Assembly: GCF_003755175.1 (NCBI RefSeq) | Contig: NZ_RKHX01000001.1 | Location: 1,426,001 to 1,490,000 of the forward strand | Reading direction: 5' to 3' | From: Cellulomonas sp. PhB150 | GTDB taxonomy: Bacteria > Actinomycetota > Actinomycetes > Actinomycetales > Cellulomonadaceae | Length of the DNA stretch: 64,000 nucleotides | Part shown: one piece after another, positions 45,517 to 55,399 of the stretch | Layout: each line of letters opens with the position of its first letter | Position numbering within the stretch: the stretch's first letter is position 1 | The notes under the pieces: model-generated | What the model was told of the DNA's origin: nothing | Seen by the model: only the letters and a program-made list of their open reading frames with translations | The model's database searches: none | Made by a program: the position numbers and the translations under genes

Positions 45517-45530
45517 AGAGAGCGCTCCCT
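45517..45530. promoter_or_regulatory. Candidate LacI-family operator upstream of the GH16 gene
   Basis: AGAGAGCGCTCCCT is a 14-base near-palindrome (one mismatched pair) around GAGCGCTC, similar to the GGGAGCGCTCCC sites that CebR-type LacI regulators use for cellulase genes in actinobacteria. It is 51 bases before the GH16 start, and a LacI gene follows GH16. Confidence 0.55.
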
Positions 45531-45580
45531 GGCTCCTCGCGCCACATCCCACCCTGTCAATGACGACCCCTGGGGGAAGC

Positions 45581-47791
45581 ATGGCTCCCGAACTCCGTCC
45601 TGGCTCGGCCGCGTCTCCACGCGGCAGCCACCCGCTCGCCGACGCGCGCCAGAGCCGCCCCGCCGCGCGCGCAGCGGTCGCCGCGCTCGCGGTCCTCGCG
45701 GTGCTGCTCTCGCTCGCCGCCGTCCGGGCCGACGAGGCCCACGCCCTCGCACCGGGGGTGGTCGTCCTGTCGCAGGGCAAGCCGACGACGGCCTCGTCGT
45801 CCGAGTCCGCCGCGACGCCCGCGAGCGCGGCGACCGACGGCGACACCGGCACGCGCTGGTCGAGCGCCTTCTCCGACAACCAGTGGATCCAGGTGGACCT
45901 CGGCGCGACGAAGACGTTCGTCGGGTTCGACCTCACGTGGGAGTCCGCCTACGCCTCGAAGTACACGATCGCGACGTCGACGGACGGCACCACGTGGACC
46001 ACCGTCGTCAACGGCACGGCGACCTCGGCCGCCAAGCAGTCGCTCACCGCGAGCGGCAGCGCCCGCTACGTGCGCCTGACGGGCACGCAGCGCGCGACCG
46101 GCTACGGCACCTCGCTGTTCGAGCTCCAGGTGCTGGGAACCACGGACACCTCCGCGGCCACGCTGCTGTCGAAGGGGCGGCCGACGACGGCCTCGTCGAG
46201 CGAGTCGGCCGCGACCCCCGCGTCCTCGGCGACCGACGGCGACCTCGGCACGCGCTGGTCGAGCGCGTTCTCGGTCCCCCAGTGGATCCAGGTGGACCTC
46301 GGGTCCTCGCGGGCGCTGACGCGCGTCGACCTCACGTGGGAGTCCGCCTACGCCACCGCGTTCACGATCCAGTCCTCGCAGGACGGCACCACGTGGACGA
46401 CGCAGGCCACGCAGACGGCGGCCACCGGCGGCAAGCAGTCGATCGCGCTCGGCGGCACGGGCCGCTACGTCCGGCTGAACGCGACCGCGAAGGCCACCGG
46501 CTACGGCATCTCGCTGTGGGAGCTCGAGGTCTTCGGCAGCGGCGACGGCAGCACGGCCACCCCGACGACGACACCGACACCCACCACCACGCCCACCCAG
46601 AACCCCGGCGGCGCGGTACTGCTCAGCTACAAGAAGCCCGGCACCGCGTCCTCCAGCCAGGACGACGGCACCTGCTACCAGTGCACGCCGGACAAGGCAC
46701 TCGACGCCGACGCCGCCTCGCGCTGGGCCAGCGCCAACCCCGCCGGCTGGACCGACGCGGGCTGGCTCCAGGTGGACCTCGGCGCGACCGCCCACGTCTC
46801 TCGCGTCGTGCTGCAGTGGGACCCGGCGTACGCGACCGGCTACCAGATCCAGGTCTCGCCCAACGGCACGACGTGGACGACGATCTACTCGACGACCACG
46901 GGCAAGGGGCTCAAGGAGACGCTCGACGTCTCGGGCGACGGCCGCTACGTGCGGCTGAACCTCACCAAGCGCAGCGGCCCGTACGGGTACTCGCTGTACG
47001 GGTTCGACGTGTACGGCACGGGCGGCAACCCGGTCCAGCCGCCCACCGTCAACCTTCCGGCGCCGAACTTCACCCGCCTCGCGTGGAGCGACGAGTTCAA
47101 CGGTGCCGCCGGCTCGGGCCCGGACGCGTCGAAGTGGACGGTCGATGCCGGAACCGGGCAGAACGGTGAGCAGCAGTACTACACGCCCACCGGCAACCTG
47201 AACATGGACGGCCAGGGGCACCTGGTGATCGAGGCCCGCAAGCAGACGGCGGGCGGGCGCGACTACACGTCGGGCCGGATGAACACGTCCAACAAGTTCA
47301 TGTTCACCTACGGCCGGGTCGAGGCGCGGGTCAAGGTGCCGACGGGCCAGGGCTACTGGCCGGCGTTCTGGATGATGGGCGCCGACTTCCTCACCGGCCG
47401 GCCGTGGCCGTACAACGGCGAGGTCGACATCATGGAGGTCCTCGGCAAGGACACCACCACGTCCTACTCGACGCTGCACGCCCCGGCATACAACGGCGCG
47501 GGCGGCTACGGCGGCTCCTACAAGCTGCCCGACGGCGCTCCGCTGTCGAACGACTTCCACACCTGGGCCGCCGAGTGGGACGCGAACGGCATCCGGTACT
47601 ACCTGGACAACCGCCTGGTGTTCACCGCCGACAAGGCGACGGTCGAGTCGACGCGGGGGCCGTGGATCTACGACCACGACTTCTACGTGATCCTCAACCT
47701 CGCCGTCGGCGGGGACTGGCCCGGCCCGGTCGACGCGAGCACGCCGTTCCCGGCGAAGATGCTGGTCGACTACGTGCGGGTCTACCGCTGA
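45581..47791 (+). CDS. Secreted GH16 endo-beta-glucanase (laminarinase type) with three discoidin-like domains
   Basis: A 736-residue extracellular enzyme. A signal peptide occupies about residues 1-55. Three F5/8-type C (CBM32-like) domains follow at about 50-185, 188-325 and 345-485, the first two nearly identical; a PTTTPTP linker separates the second and third. The GH16 domain spans about 495-736 and has the catalytic ExDxxE in GEVDIMEVLG (Glu614, Asp616, Glu619) plus YWPAFWMMG and NLAVGGDWPG typical of beta-1,3(4)-glucanases. The ATG at 45581 was chosen over one seven codons earlier because of GGGGGAAG upstream. Expression is probably repressed by the LacI protein encoded next. Confidence 0.94.
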   Translation: MAPELRPGSAASPRGSHPLADARQSRPAARAAVAALAVLAVLLSLAAVRADEAHALAPGVVVLSQGKPTTASSSESAATPASAATDGDTGTRWSSAFSDNQWIQVDLGATKTFVGFDLTWESAYASKYTIATSTDGTTWTTVVNGTATSAAKQSLTASGSARYVRLTGTQRATGYGTSLFELQVLGTTDTSAATLLSKGRPTTASSSESAATPASSATDGDLGTRWSSAFSVPQWIQVDLGSSRALTRVDLTWESAYATAFTIQSSQDGTTWTTQATQTAATGGKQSIALGGTGRYVRLNATAKATGYGISLWELEVFGSGDGSTATPTTTPTPTTTPTQNPGGAVLLSYKKPGTASSSQDDGTCYQCTPDKALDADAASRWASANPAGWTDAGWLQVDLGATAHVSRVVLQWDPAYATGYQIQVSPNGTTWTTIYSTTTGKGLKETLDVSGDGRYVRLNLTKRSGPYGYSLYGFDVYGTGGNPVQPPTVNLPAPNFTRLAWSDEFNGAAGSGPDASKWTVDAGTGQNGEQQYYTPTGNLNMDGQGHLVIEARKQTAGGRDYTSGRMNTSNKFMFTYGRVEARVKVPTGQGYWPAFWMMGADFLTGRPWPYNGEVDIMEVLGKDTTTSYSTLHAPAYNGAGGYGGSYKLPDGAPLSNDFHTWAAEWDANGIRYYLDNRLVFTADKATVESTRGPWIYDHDFYVILNLAVGGDWPGPVDASTPFPAKMLVDYVRVYR

Positions 47792-47797
47792 TCGAGA

Positions 47798-47830
47798 CGG
47801 CGGCGCCGGGGCGCTCCCCCGGCGCCGCCG
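47798..47830 (+). terminator. Terminator of the GH16 gene
   Basis: A perfect 13-bp stem (47798-47810 with 47818-47830) and seven-base loop, six bases after the stop codon and before the lacI-type gene, which therefore probably has its own promoter. Confidence 0.85.
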
Positions 47831-47853
47831 CTGGCGGTGCTATAAGGAACACC

Positions 47854-48888
47854 ATGACGAGCCAGAGCAGTCCGTCGACCATCGAGGAGGTCGCCCGCCG
47901 TGCGGGGGTCTCCCGGTCGACCGTCTCGCGCGTGCTCAACGGCGTCGCGACCGTGGACCCCAAGATGCGCCGGGCGGTCGACGAGGCGGTCCGCGCCACC
48001 GGCTACGTCCCCAACCTGGCCGCGCGCTCGCTGGTCACGCGCCGCACCAACTCGGTCGCGCTCGTGATCTCGGAGCCGGCGTCCGGCTCCGCGGGTGCCG
48101 AGTTCCTGCAGCGGATCTTCTCCGACCCGTACTTCGGGCGGGTCACCGCCGGGGCGCAGCAGGTCCTGCGGGCCACGGGCGTGCACCTCGTCGTCGTCCC
48201 GGCCGACCGGGAGGCGCACGACTTCGTGCTGTCCTACCTGCGCCAGGGCCACGTGGACGGCGTGCTGTTCCTGTCCGGCGGCGACGAGCACGGCCTGCCG
48301 CACGCGCTGCACGAGATGAACGTGCCCGTCGTCCTCTCCCACCAGCCGACCACCGCGCTGCCGGTGAGCTGGGTGGACGCCGACCAGGCGATCGGCGGGC
48401 GGCTCGCCGCGGAGCACCTGGGGCGGCTGGGGCGACGTCGCGCCGTGGTGCTGGCCGGTCCGCCGGAGATGCGCGCGGCGCGAGAACGGCTCGCGGGCTT
48501 CCGGGCCGCCGCCGCCGAGGCCGGCATCGCGGTGACCGTCGAGCACGGGGACTTCACGGCCCGCAGCGGGGCGGCGGGCGCGCGCAAGGTCCTCACCGCC
48601 CACCCCGACGCCGACGCGGTGTTCGCCGTCAACGACCTCATGGCCGAGGCGGCCGTGCGCGTGCTGCAGGACGGCGGACGCCGGGTGCCCGACGACGTGG
48701 CCGTGGTCGGGTTCGACGACAGCGCGACCGCCACCGAGGCGAGCCCGCCCCTGACGACCGTGCGGCAGCCGGTCGAGGACATGGCCGGCGAGATGGCCCG
48801 CCTGCTGCTCGACCGGATCCGCACGCCCGACCAGCCGCCGCGCGGCGTGATGTTCACGCCGAGCCTCGTCGTGCGCGCGACCGCCTGA
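47854..48888 (+). CDS. LacI-family transcriptional regulator
   Basis: A 344-residue repressor. The DNA-binding domain is TIEEVARRAGVSRSTVSRVLNG with the hinge VPNLAARSLVTRRTNSVALVI. The periplasmic-binding-like effector domain ends with VPDDVAVVGFDDS and LTTVRQPVEDM, usual family motifs. AAGGA lies five bases before the ATG at 47854. Adjacent to the GH16 gene, it likely senses a beta-glucan oligosaccharide such as laminaribiose and binds the CG-centred site before GH16. Confidence 0.95.
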   Translation: MTSQSSPSTIEEVARRAGVSRSTVSRVLNGVATVDPKMRRAVDEAVRATGYVPNLAARSLVTRRTNSVALVISEPASGSAGAEFLQRIFSDPYFGRVTAGAQQVLRATGVHLVVVPADREAHDFVLSYLRQGHVDGVLFLSGGDEHGLPHALHEMNVPVVLSHQPTTALPVSWVDADQAIGGRLAAEHLGRLGRRRAVVLAGPPEMRAARERLAGFRAAAAEAGIAVTVEHGDFTARSGAAGARKVLTAHPDADAVFAVNDLMAEAAVRVLQDGGRRVPDDVAVVGFDDSATATEASPPLTTVRQPVEDMAGEMARLLLDRIRTPDQPPRGVMFTPSLVVRATA

Positions 48889-48908
48889 CGTCAGTCGCCG
48901 ATCGACGC

Positions 48909-48948
48909 GAGCGAGGGCCCGACGACCCCCGTCGTCGAGCCCTCGCTC
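48909..48948 (+). terminator. Terminator of the LacI gene
   Basis: GAGCGAGGGC (48909-48918) pairs with GCCCTCGCTC (48939-48948), with an inner GACGAC/GTCGTC stem, 20 bases past the stop. Confidence 0.75.
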
Positions 48949-48973
48949 CTTACCGCCTCCCCTGCGGAGGGAG

Positions 48974-49015
48974 GACGCCCGCGCCCGGATCGCACCATCG
49001 CCGGACGCGGGCGTC
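48974..49015 (-). terminator. Terminator of the GH87-like gene
   Basis: Arms 48974-48988 and 49001-49015 match at 14 of 15 positions around a 12-base loop, 31 bases beyond the minus-strand stop. A tandem AGTGGCGCCTCAC pair (from about 49020 and 49037) lies between it and the gene end. Confidence 0.65.
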
Positions 49016-49045
49016 GTTCAGTGGCGCCTCACATGCAGTGGCGCC

Positions 49046-51076
49046 TCACCACGTGCTCGGCGCCGGCGGGGTCACCACCGGCGGCCGGTCGTTGCAGGTG
49101 ATGGCGTTCGGCACGAAGGGCGTGAACCAGTTGCGGCCCACCTCCCACGGGTTGCCGTCGGTGCCGTCGTTCCCGCCGCCGTCGACGAGCGAGAACTCCG
49201 AGCCGGTGGCCGGGAAGCCGAAGGCGCCGCAGTTGTTGACGCCCGCCCACCCGACGTTGCGGACGTCGACGTTGGTGAACGACGCGGAGCCGAAGGCGCG
49301 CGCGCTGACCACCGAGGTGCCGGCGCCGTCGACCTGGACGTCGGAGAAGTGCACGTCGTCGATGCCGTACAGGTCCTTCACGCCCCACTCCGAGACCATC
49401 ATGATCGCGTTGTACCCGTTGTCGAGGTAGTGGTCGCCGGTCACGTCGATGCCCTTGACCGGGCCCTCGAGCGCGTAGAGCCAGATCGCGCCGAGGCCGA
49501 TGTTCCAGTTCAGGTCGAGGGTGCTCGCCCGGACCGTCGTGTTGTCCGTGAAGGTGGTGCGACCCGAGAACGGCACCGCGCTGAACCGCGCACCGGCGTG
49601 CAGGCCGCTGCCCTCGCGGACCGGGTCGGCGACGACGTTGTTCGCGACCGTGTTGTCGTGCCCGCCGTAGATCGCGATGTTGTTCGCGAGCGCCGGGTTG
49701 AGCACGGTGTTGTGCGAGAACACGTTGTCGTGGTCCGCGTCCTGCGCGGGCGTGGAGACGCCGTGCGACCACATGGCCAGCCCGTCGTCGCCGGTGCCGC
49801 GGACGAAGTTGTTCGTCACGGTGGCGTTGGAGATCCCGCGACGCAGGTTCAGGCCGTCGGCGATCTGGTCGACGATGACGTTGTCCTTGACGGTGAGGCC
49901 GCTGAACGGCCCGTCGAACCACATGCCGACCTTGGTGTGCTGGATGAACAGACGCTCGACGGTCGAGCCGCCGCCCAGCGCGCCACCGACCCCGTTGACC
50001 TGGTCGTCGTCGACGCGGTCACGGACGTTGCCGATGATCGAGAAGTCCGCGAGGTGCACGTCGGTCGAGCCGCCGTCCTCCACGTACTTGCCGTAGACGC
50101 CCACGCCGTCCCCGGTGAGGGTCGTCCACCAGCTGCCGGCGCCGATCACGGTGACCTTGTCGACCACGAGGTGGCGGTCCACCTTGTACGTGCCCGGCGG
50201 GATGTAGACGGGCACCTGGAGCTTCTTGCCCGCGGCGATCGCCTTGTCGAGCGCGTCGGCCGAGCTCTTGCGGCCCGTGGGGTCGGCGCCGTAGAGCCAG
50301 GCGTTGACGCTCTTCCTGGGCGGCAGCTTGGGCAGACCGACCTGCTCGAAGTCGGCCACGTCGAGGACGACCCAGTCGAGCTTGGTCGTCTTGGGCACCG
50401 TGAAGCGGACCGTGTCGCCCTTCTTCAGCGGCACGACGAGCGGGATGCGCTTCTCCGCGTAGTAGTGGAACGGGCGGAACGGCTTGTCGAACACCGGTGC
50501 CGGCGTGGTCGCGGACGGCACGCAGCCGCACTCGGTGAGCCACCAGTCCTTGTTGGGGTCGGCCTGCGGGTCGTTCGAGAACGGGTAGGTGCCGTACAGC
50601 CACGAGTACTGCGAGGTGAGCGTGGCGCTCGTCAGCCTGATGCCGTTGACCGCGACGTCGATCGGCCCCGTCAGGCCGCCGCCCGCGGGGGCGTCGGGGA
50701 TCGCGTACCGCAGGGTCACGGCGTTCGCGGGCTTGGTGAGCGTGTACTGCACGTACTCGCCGGGGGCGTCGAGCTTGACGGCCTTGCGGCCCGAGGCCTC
50801 GCTGGGCAGCGTGTAGGGCGTGCGGTCGGGGCCGATGAGGTCGCCGGTGAACGTGGCGTTCTCGGCCTCCTGCTCGACGAAGGGAACGGTCGCGCCGCGC
50901 CCCGCGGTCAGAGCGGGGTCGATGCCGGCGACGGTCTCGACGCCCGGCTTCGGCTTGGTGGACCCGGCTGCGAGGCCGGGCTGGGCTGCCGCCAGCGTCG
51001 CGACGAGCGCGAGGGCGGTCGCCGCGGCGACCCGACCTGCTCGTCTGCGACGGGGGTGATGAACGGAAATCCTCAC
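49046..51076 (-). CDS. Secreted right-handed beta-helix glycosidase, GH87-like (alpha-1,3-glucanase / mycodextranase)
   Basis: A 676-residue extracellular protein. The signal peptide covers about residues 1-37 (RRRRAGR, then hydrophobic, ending LAAAQPGLAA). Residues 55-215 resemble a CBM35/CBM6 module (VEQEAENATFTG, a YVQYTL strand). A long parallel beta-helix follows, with periodic strands such as NNIAIYGGHDNTVANNVV. RGTGDDGLAMWS near residue 425 matches the Asp-Asp catalytic region of GH87 (and GH49-like) enzymes, suggesting hydrolysis of fungal alpha-1,3-glucan. The GTG at 51076 has AAGGAGG seven bases upstream; the longer frame from 51172 lacks one. The family call is from memory of the motif. 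Confidence 0.78.
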   Translation of the reverse strand: MRISVHHPRRRRAGRVAAATALALVATLAAAQPGLAAGSTKPKPGVETVAGIDPALTAGRGATVPFVEQEAENATFTGDLIGPDRTPYTLPSEASGRKAVKLDAPGEYVQYTLTKPANAVTLRYAIPDAPAGGGLTGPIDVAVNGIRLTSATLTSQYSWLYGTYPFSNDPQADPNKDWWLTECGCVPSATTPAPVFDKPFRPFHYYAEKRIPLVVPLKKGDTVRFTVPKTTKLDWVVLDVADFEQVGLPKLPPRKSVNAWLYGADPTGRKSSADALDKAIAAGKKLQVPVYIPPGTYKVDRHLVVDKVTVIGAGSWWTTLTGDGVGVYGKYVEDGGSTDVHLADFSIIGNVRDRVDDDQVNGVGGALGGGSTVERLFIQHTKVGMWFDGPFSGLTVKDNVIVDQIADGLNLRRGISNATVTNNFVRGTGDDGLAMWSHGVSTPAQDADHDNVFSHNTVLNPALANNIAIYGGHDNTVANNVVADPVREGSGLHAGARFSAVPFSGRTTFTDNTTVRASTLDLNWNIGLGAIWLYALEGPVKGIDVTGDHYLDNGYNAIMMVSEWGVKDLYGIDDVHFSDVQVDGAGTSVVSARAFGSASFTNVDVRNVGWAGVNNCGAFGFPATGSEFSLVDGGGNDGTDGNPWEVGRNWFTPFVPNAITCNDRPPVVTPPAPSTW

Positions 51077-51210
51077 GGAAGCGCCTCCTTGCGCACCGGG
51101 GGTCGGCGCCGCAGGGGGATGCGGCGCCGCATGACGGGACACACCGTACGGACTGGACAAACCCGTAGACAAGAGTCAAAGAGGAAGTGGAAGAACTTAC
51201 GCGAATCGCG

Positions 51211-51238
51211 GCAACAAATGCGCAACGCGCGGCGCAAC
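51211..51238. promoter_or_regulatory. Three GCAAC direct repeats upstream of the GH87-like gene
   Basis: GCAAC occurs at 51211, 51222 and 51234, spaced 11 and 12 bases, so on one face of the helix, about 135 bases before the gene start. A TTGACT-containing A/T-richer stretch lies between them and the gene. This arrangement could bind an activator. Confidence 0.35.
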
Positions 51239-51257
51239 GGGCTGCAGGATGCGCGCC

Positions 51258-52625
51258 TCAGCCCAGGACCATGAGCGTCCCGCCCCGGTCGGAGCCGACG
51301 AGGTGGCGGCCGAGCTGGATCAGCCCCAGCAGACCGCCGGGGAGCTGCACGTCCCAGCTCCGGTCGTCACCGTCGGCACTCACGGCGAGCAGCCGCGGCG
51401 CGTCGGACGGCGCACCCCGCAGCATCGTCAGGTACGTCGGGCCGTCGGTCACGGGCGACGACGGCAGGGTGTCGGGCCGCAGGGCGGCACGATGGTGGAC
51501 CGCGCCGCTGCGGGCGTCGATGGTCACGAGCGCGTCCTGGTCCGACGAGCCCACGACGTCGCCGTCGCGCAGCAGGTAGATCCCCGACAGGGGGTCGGGC
51601 GCCTCCCACAGCTTCTTCCCGGTGCGCGCGTCGAAGCCGCGGGTGGTGCGGTCGGAGGTCACGACGACGTCCGGCGCCGAGCCGTCGTCGACCCGCGGGA
51701 CCATGACGATGCCGTCGACGGCCACAGGCTCGGCGCCCGCACTCAGGAGCCGGGAGGTGCCGGTGCCGTCGCCGGCGAGGTCGAAGAGCGCGATCCGGTC
51801 GCCCAGCGCGGCGGCGGCGCCGTCGTCGGACTCCTCGACGATCTCGCCCGACGAGGTGAGCACGGTGACGTGCTCGCGCGTCGAGCCGACCGCGACGAGC
51901 CCACCCGCGACGACGAGCTCCGGGCGGCCGCCGCACGCGACCGTCGTCGTCCAGAGCACGGACGTCGCGCCGAGCGCCGTCACCTCGCAGTCCGTGCCGG
52001 TCGAGCGGGCCAGGTAGGTCGTGCCACCGTCGACGGCCAGCAGGTCGGCCTTCGTCGGCAGGTCCTCGCGGCGCAGGACCGTCCCACTGGTCGCGTCGAC
52101 GACGACGAGGCCGCGGTGCGAGTCGACGAGGCAGGCGAGGACGGGCACGTCGGCGGCCCCGCCGGGGACGCAGTACGGGCTGCCCATGAGGCCGATGGTG
52201 AAGTTGCCGGCGTCGATCGGGGCGCCTTCGCCCTCGCCGCGCGGGCCGAGCCCGGTCGACCAGCGCGCGAGGCCGGTCCCCGCGTCGAGCGCGACCGCCG
52301 CGAAGGTCTCGTCGGCCGCACGCCGCATGCCCACGTACGCGCCGTCGACCTCGTACCCGGCGCTCACGACCCCGTAGTCGTCGGGCGAGACCTTCCACTG
52401 GACGGTCAGCGCCTCCCCGACGGGCGCGAGGGTGCCCGGCAGCGAGGCGATGCGCTCGTCGTGCGCACGAGCCCGGGCGTCGAGACCGGTCTGCAACCCC
52501 ACGGCGAGCAGAGCGAGCACCACCGGCACCGGCCACCAGCGCCGCCACCGCGAGCGCGGGCGCGGCTCGTCGCCGACCGGCTCGTCCTCGAGCAGCTCGA
52601 CCTGCGACACCGCGGTGCGGCCCAT
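51258..52625 (-). CDS. Membrane-anchored PQQ-like beta-propeller protein
   Basis: A 455-residue protein with an N-terminal cytoplasmic segment (1-30), one transmembrane helix (about 31-49) and an extracellular beta-propeller made of repeated GVVSAGY-, VVDATSGTVLRRE- and GFDARTGKKLWEA-type blades, as in PQQ_2 and BamB-like proteins. Four cysteines (in GSPYCVPGG, LACLVDS, TDCEV, VACGG) could form disulfides outside the cell. No enzyme residues are recognised, and it probably binds partners. It precedes the GH87-like gene on the same strand with 181 bases between. Confidence 0.82.
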   Translation of the reverse strand: MGRTAVSQVELLEDEPVGDEPRPRSRWRRWWPVPVVLALLAVGLQTGLDARARAHDERIASLPGTLAPVGEALTVQWKVSPDDYGVVSAGYEVDGAYVGMRRAADETFAAVALDAGTGLARWSTGLGPRGEGEGAPIDAGNFTIGLMGSPYCVPGGAADVPVLACLVDSHRGLVVVDATSGTVLRREDLPTKADLLAVDGGTTYLARSTGTDCEVTALGATSVLWTTTVACGGRPELVVAGGLVAVGSTREHVTVLTSSGEIVEESDDGAAAALGDRIALFDLAGDGTGTSRLLSAGAEPVAVDGIVMVPRVDDGSAPDVVVTSDRTTRGFDARTGKKLWEAPDPLSGIYLLRDGDVVGSSDQDALVTIDARSGAVHHRAALRPDTLPSSPVTDGPTYLTMLRGAPSDAPRLLAVSADGDDRSWDVQLPGGLLGLIQLGRHLVGSDRGGTLMVLG

Positions 52626-52647
52626 GCCCCGACGCTACCCACGCGCA

Positions 52648-52686
52648 CGACCGGGGGCCCGCCGCAGTGCGGCGAACCCCCGGTCG
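52648..52686 (-). terminator. Terminator of the chitinase gene
   Basis: Arms of 19 bases (52648-52666 and 52668-52686) pair with two mismatches and almost no loop, 14 bases beyond the chitinase stop. Confidence 0.75.
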
Positions 52687-52699
52687 CGAGGGGTGAAAC

Positions 52700-54409
<1,710 letters not shown>

Positions 54410-54775
54410 TGGTGCCTCCGTGGTGACGCATTTGGAAGGGGTGTTTTGTAAGGATCACTCACTAATCCTTCATCTGCGACGTTAGTCAGACCGGGTGAAA
54501 TCGGTCAAGAGTTCGGGTGATATTCGGGCAAGCGCGACGCACCGGACACCGCCGCTCCACCACCTGGCCGCGCTGCCCTGACCTGCGAGGACACGAGTCG
54601 TCGGCCGTCCGAGAATTGGTCGGCACGAATGTGCGCGCTCGGAGTCTGTGAGCCCGCTTTTCGCGCACCCTTGTCGGCCGCCCGATGCCTGGCACCGCGA
54701 CCGGCTCGACGGGGAGGTCCGCAGCCGCGACGGGCGCGGGGTGCCGCATCGATGGCAGCGCCCGCGGTGCCAGCG
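54410..54775. other. Gene-free stretch upstream of the chitinase
   Basis: The first ~100 bases are unusually A/T-rich for the window and hold the chitinase promoter (annotated separately). From about 54520 to 54775 I see no convincing coding frame or strong hairpin; a weak TGGCA/TGCCA hairpin near 54752 may end the methyltransferase message. Confidence 0.5.
54450..54508 (-). promoter_or_regulatory. Chitinase promoter with a 21-base dyad downstream
   Basis: On the minus strand, TTGACC (54508-54503) and TAACGT (54484-54479) form a sigma70-like -35/-10 pair with an 18-base spacer. Just downstream, AAGGAT and ATCCTT (54450-54470) form a perfect dyad with a nine-base centre, placed at the expected start of transcription, suitable for a repressor. 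Confidence 0.55.
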
Positions 54776-55399
54776 TCAGGGTTGGCGCTGCGCCACGATG
54801 ACGTTGTCCGTCAGGTCGGCCAGCTCTCCGTCGGGTGCCGTCGCACGCCGCACGGGCGCGTCGATCCGGACGAGGTCCCAGCCGTCGTCGAGAGCGAGCG
54901 AGGCCCACGTCTCGGCGACGCTCGGGAAGTGGTGGTGCGCGTGCGCGAGCCGCGATCCGGGCGGGGCGTTGCCGTGGTCGATGACGACGAGGGTCCCGCC
55001 GGGACGGACGAGGCCGACCGCGCGGCGCAGCATCGCGTCGCGGTCGATCTCCAGCGGCGTCTGGAAGTAGGTCGCGGTCAGCAGGTCGACCGCGACGTCC
55101 GGCAGCGTGCGGGTCAGGTCGTGCTGCTCGGTCGCGACGGCGAGCCCACGTTCCGCTGCCCCCTCGGCGACCCGGGCCAGGGCCGTCGCGGACACGTCCA
55201 CCGCGGTGACGCGCCACCCCAGCGAGGCCAGCCAGAAGGCGTCGCCGCCGTGGCCGGCGCCCAGGTCGAGGGAATCACCGGGCGTCAGGTCGAGGCCGCC
55301 GAGGACGTCGACGAGGACCGCGTTCGGCCTGGTCCCCCAGGCCGCCTCACGGTCGCGGTAGCGGTCCTCCCAGTACGTCTCGCTCTCGGTGGCGCTCAT
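54776..55399 (-). CDS. Class I SAM-dependent methyltransferase
   Basis: A 207-residue methyltransferase. The SAM site is SLDLGAGHGGDAFWLASLGWRVTAVDVS (motif I) with DLLTATYFQTPL (motif II region) and RPGGTLVVIDHGN (post-II). The opening YWEDRYRDREAAWGTRPNAVL resembles the tellurite/thiopurine-type (TehB-like) group. The target is unknown. The ATG at 55399 overlaps the stop of the flavoprotein gene by four bases, so they form an operon. Confidence 0.9.
   Translation of the reverse strand: MSATESETYWEDRYRDREAAWGTRPNAVLVDVLGGLDLTPGDSLDLGAGHGGDAFWLASLGWRVTAVDVSATALARVAEGAAERGLAVATEQHDLTRTLPDVAVDLLTATYFQTPLEIDRDAMLRRAVGLVRPGGTLVVIDHGNAPPGSRLAHAHHHFPSVAETWASLALDDGWDLVRIDAPVRRATAPDGELADLTDNVIVAQRQP

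Noticed and set aside
45557-47677. 700-codon minus-strand frame opposite the GH16 gene
   Set aside because: No motif and biased composition; the plus strand encodes an unmistakable signal peptide, discoidin domains and GH16 site.
54486-55217. Minus-strand frame of 243 codons upstream of the chitinase
   Set aside because: It overlaps the methyltransferase gene in another frame and has no family motif or ribosome-binding site.
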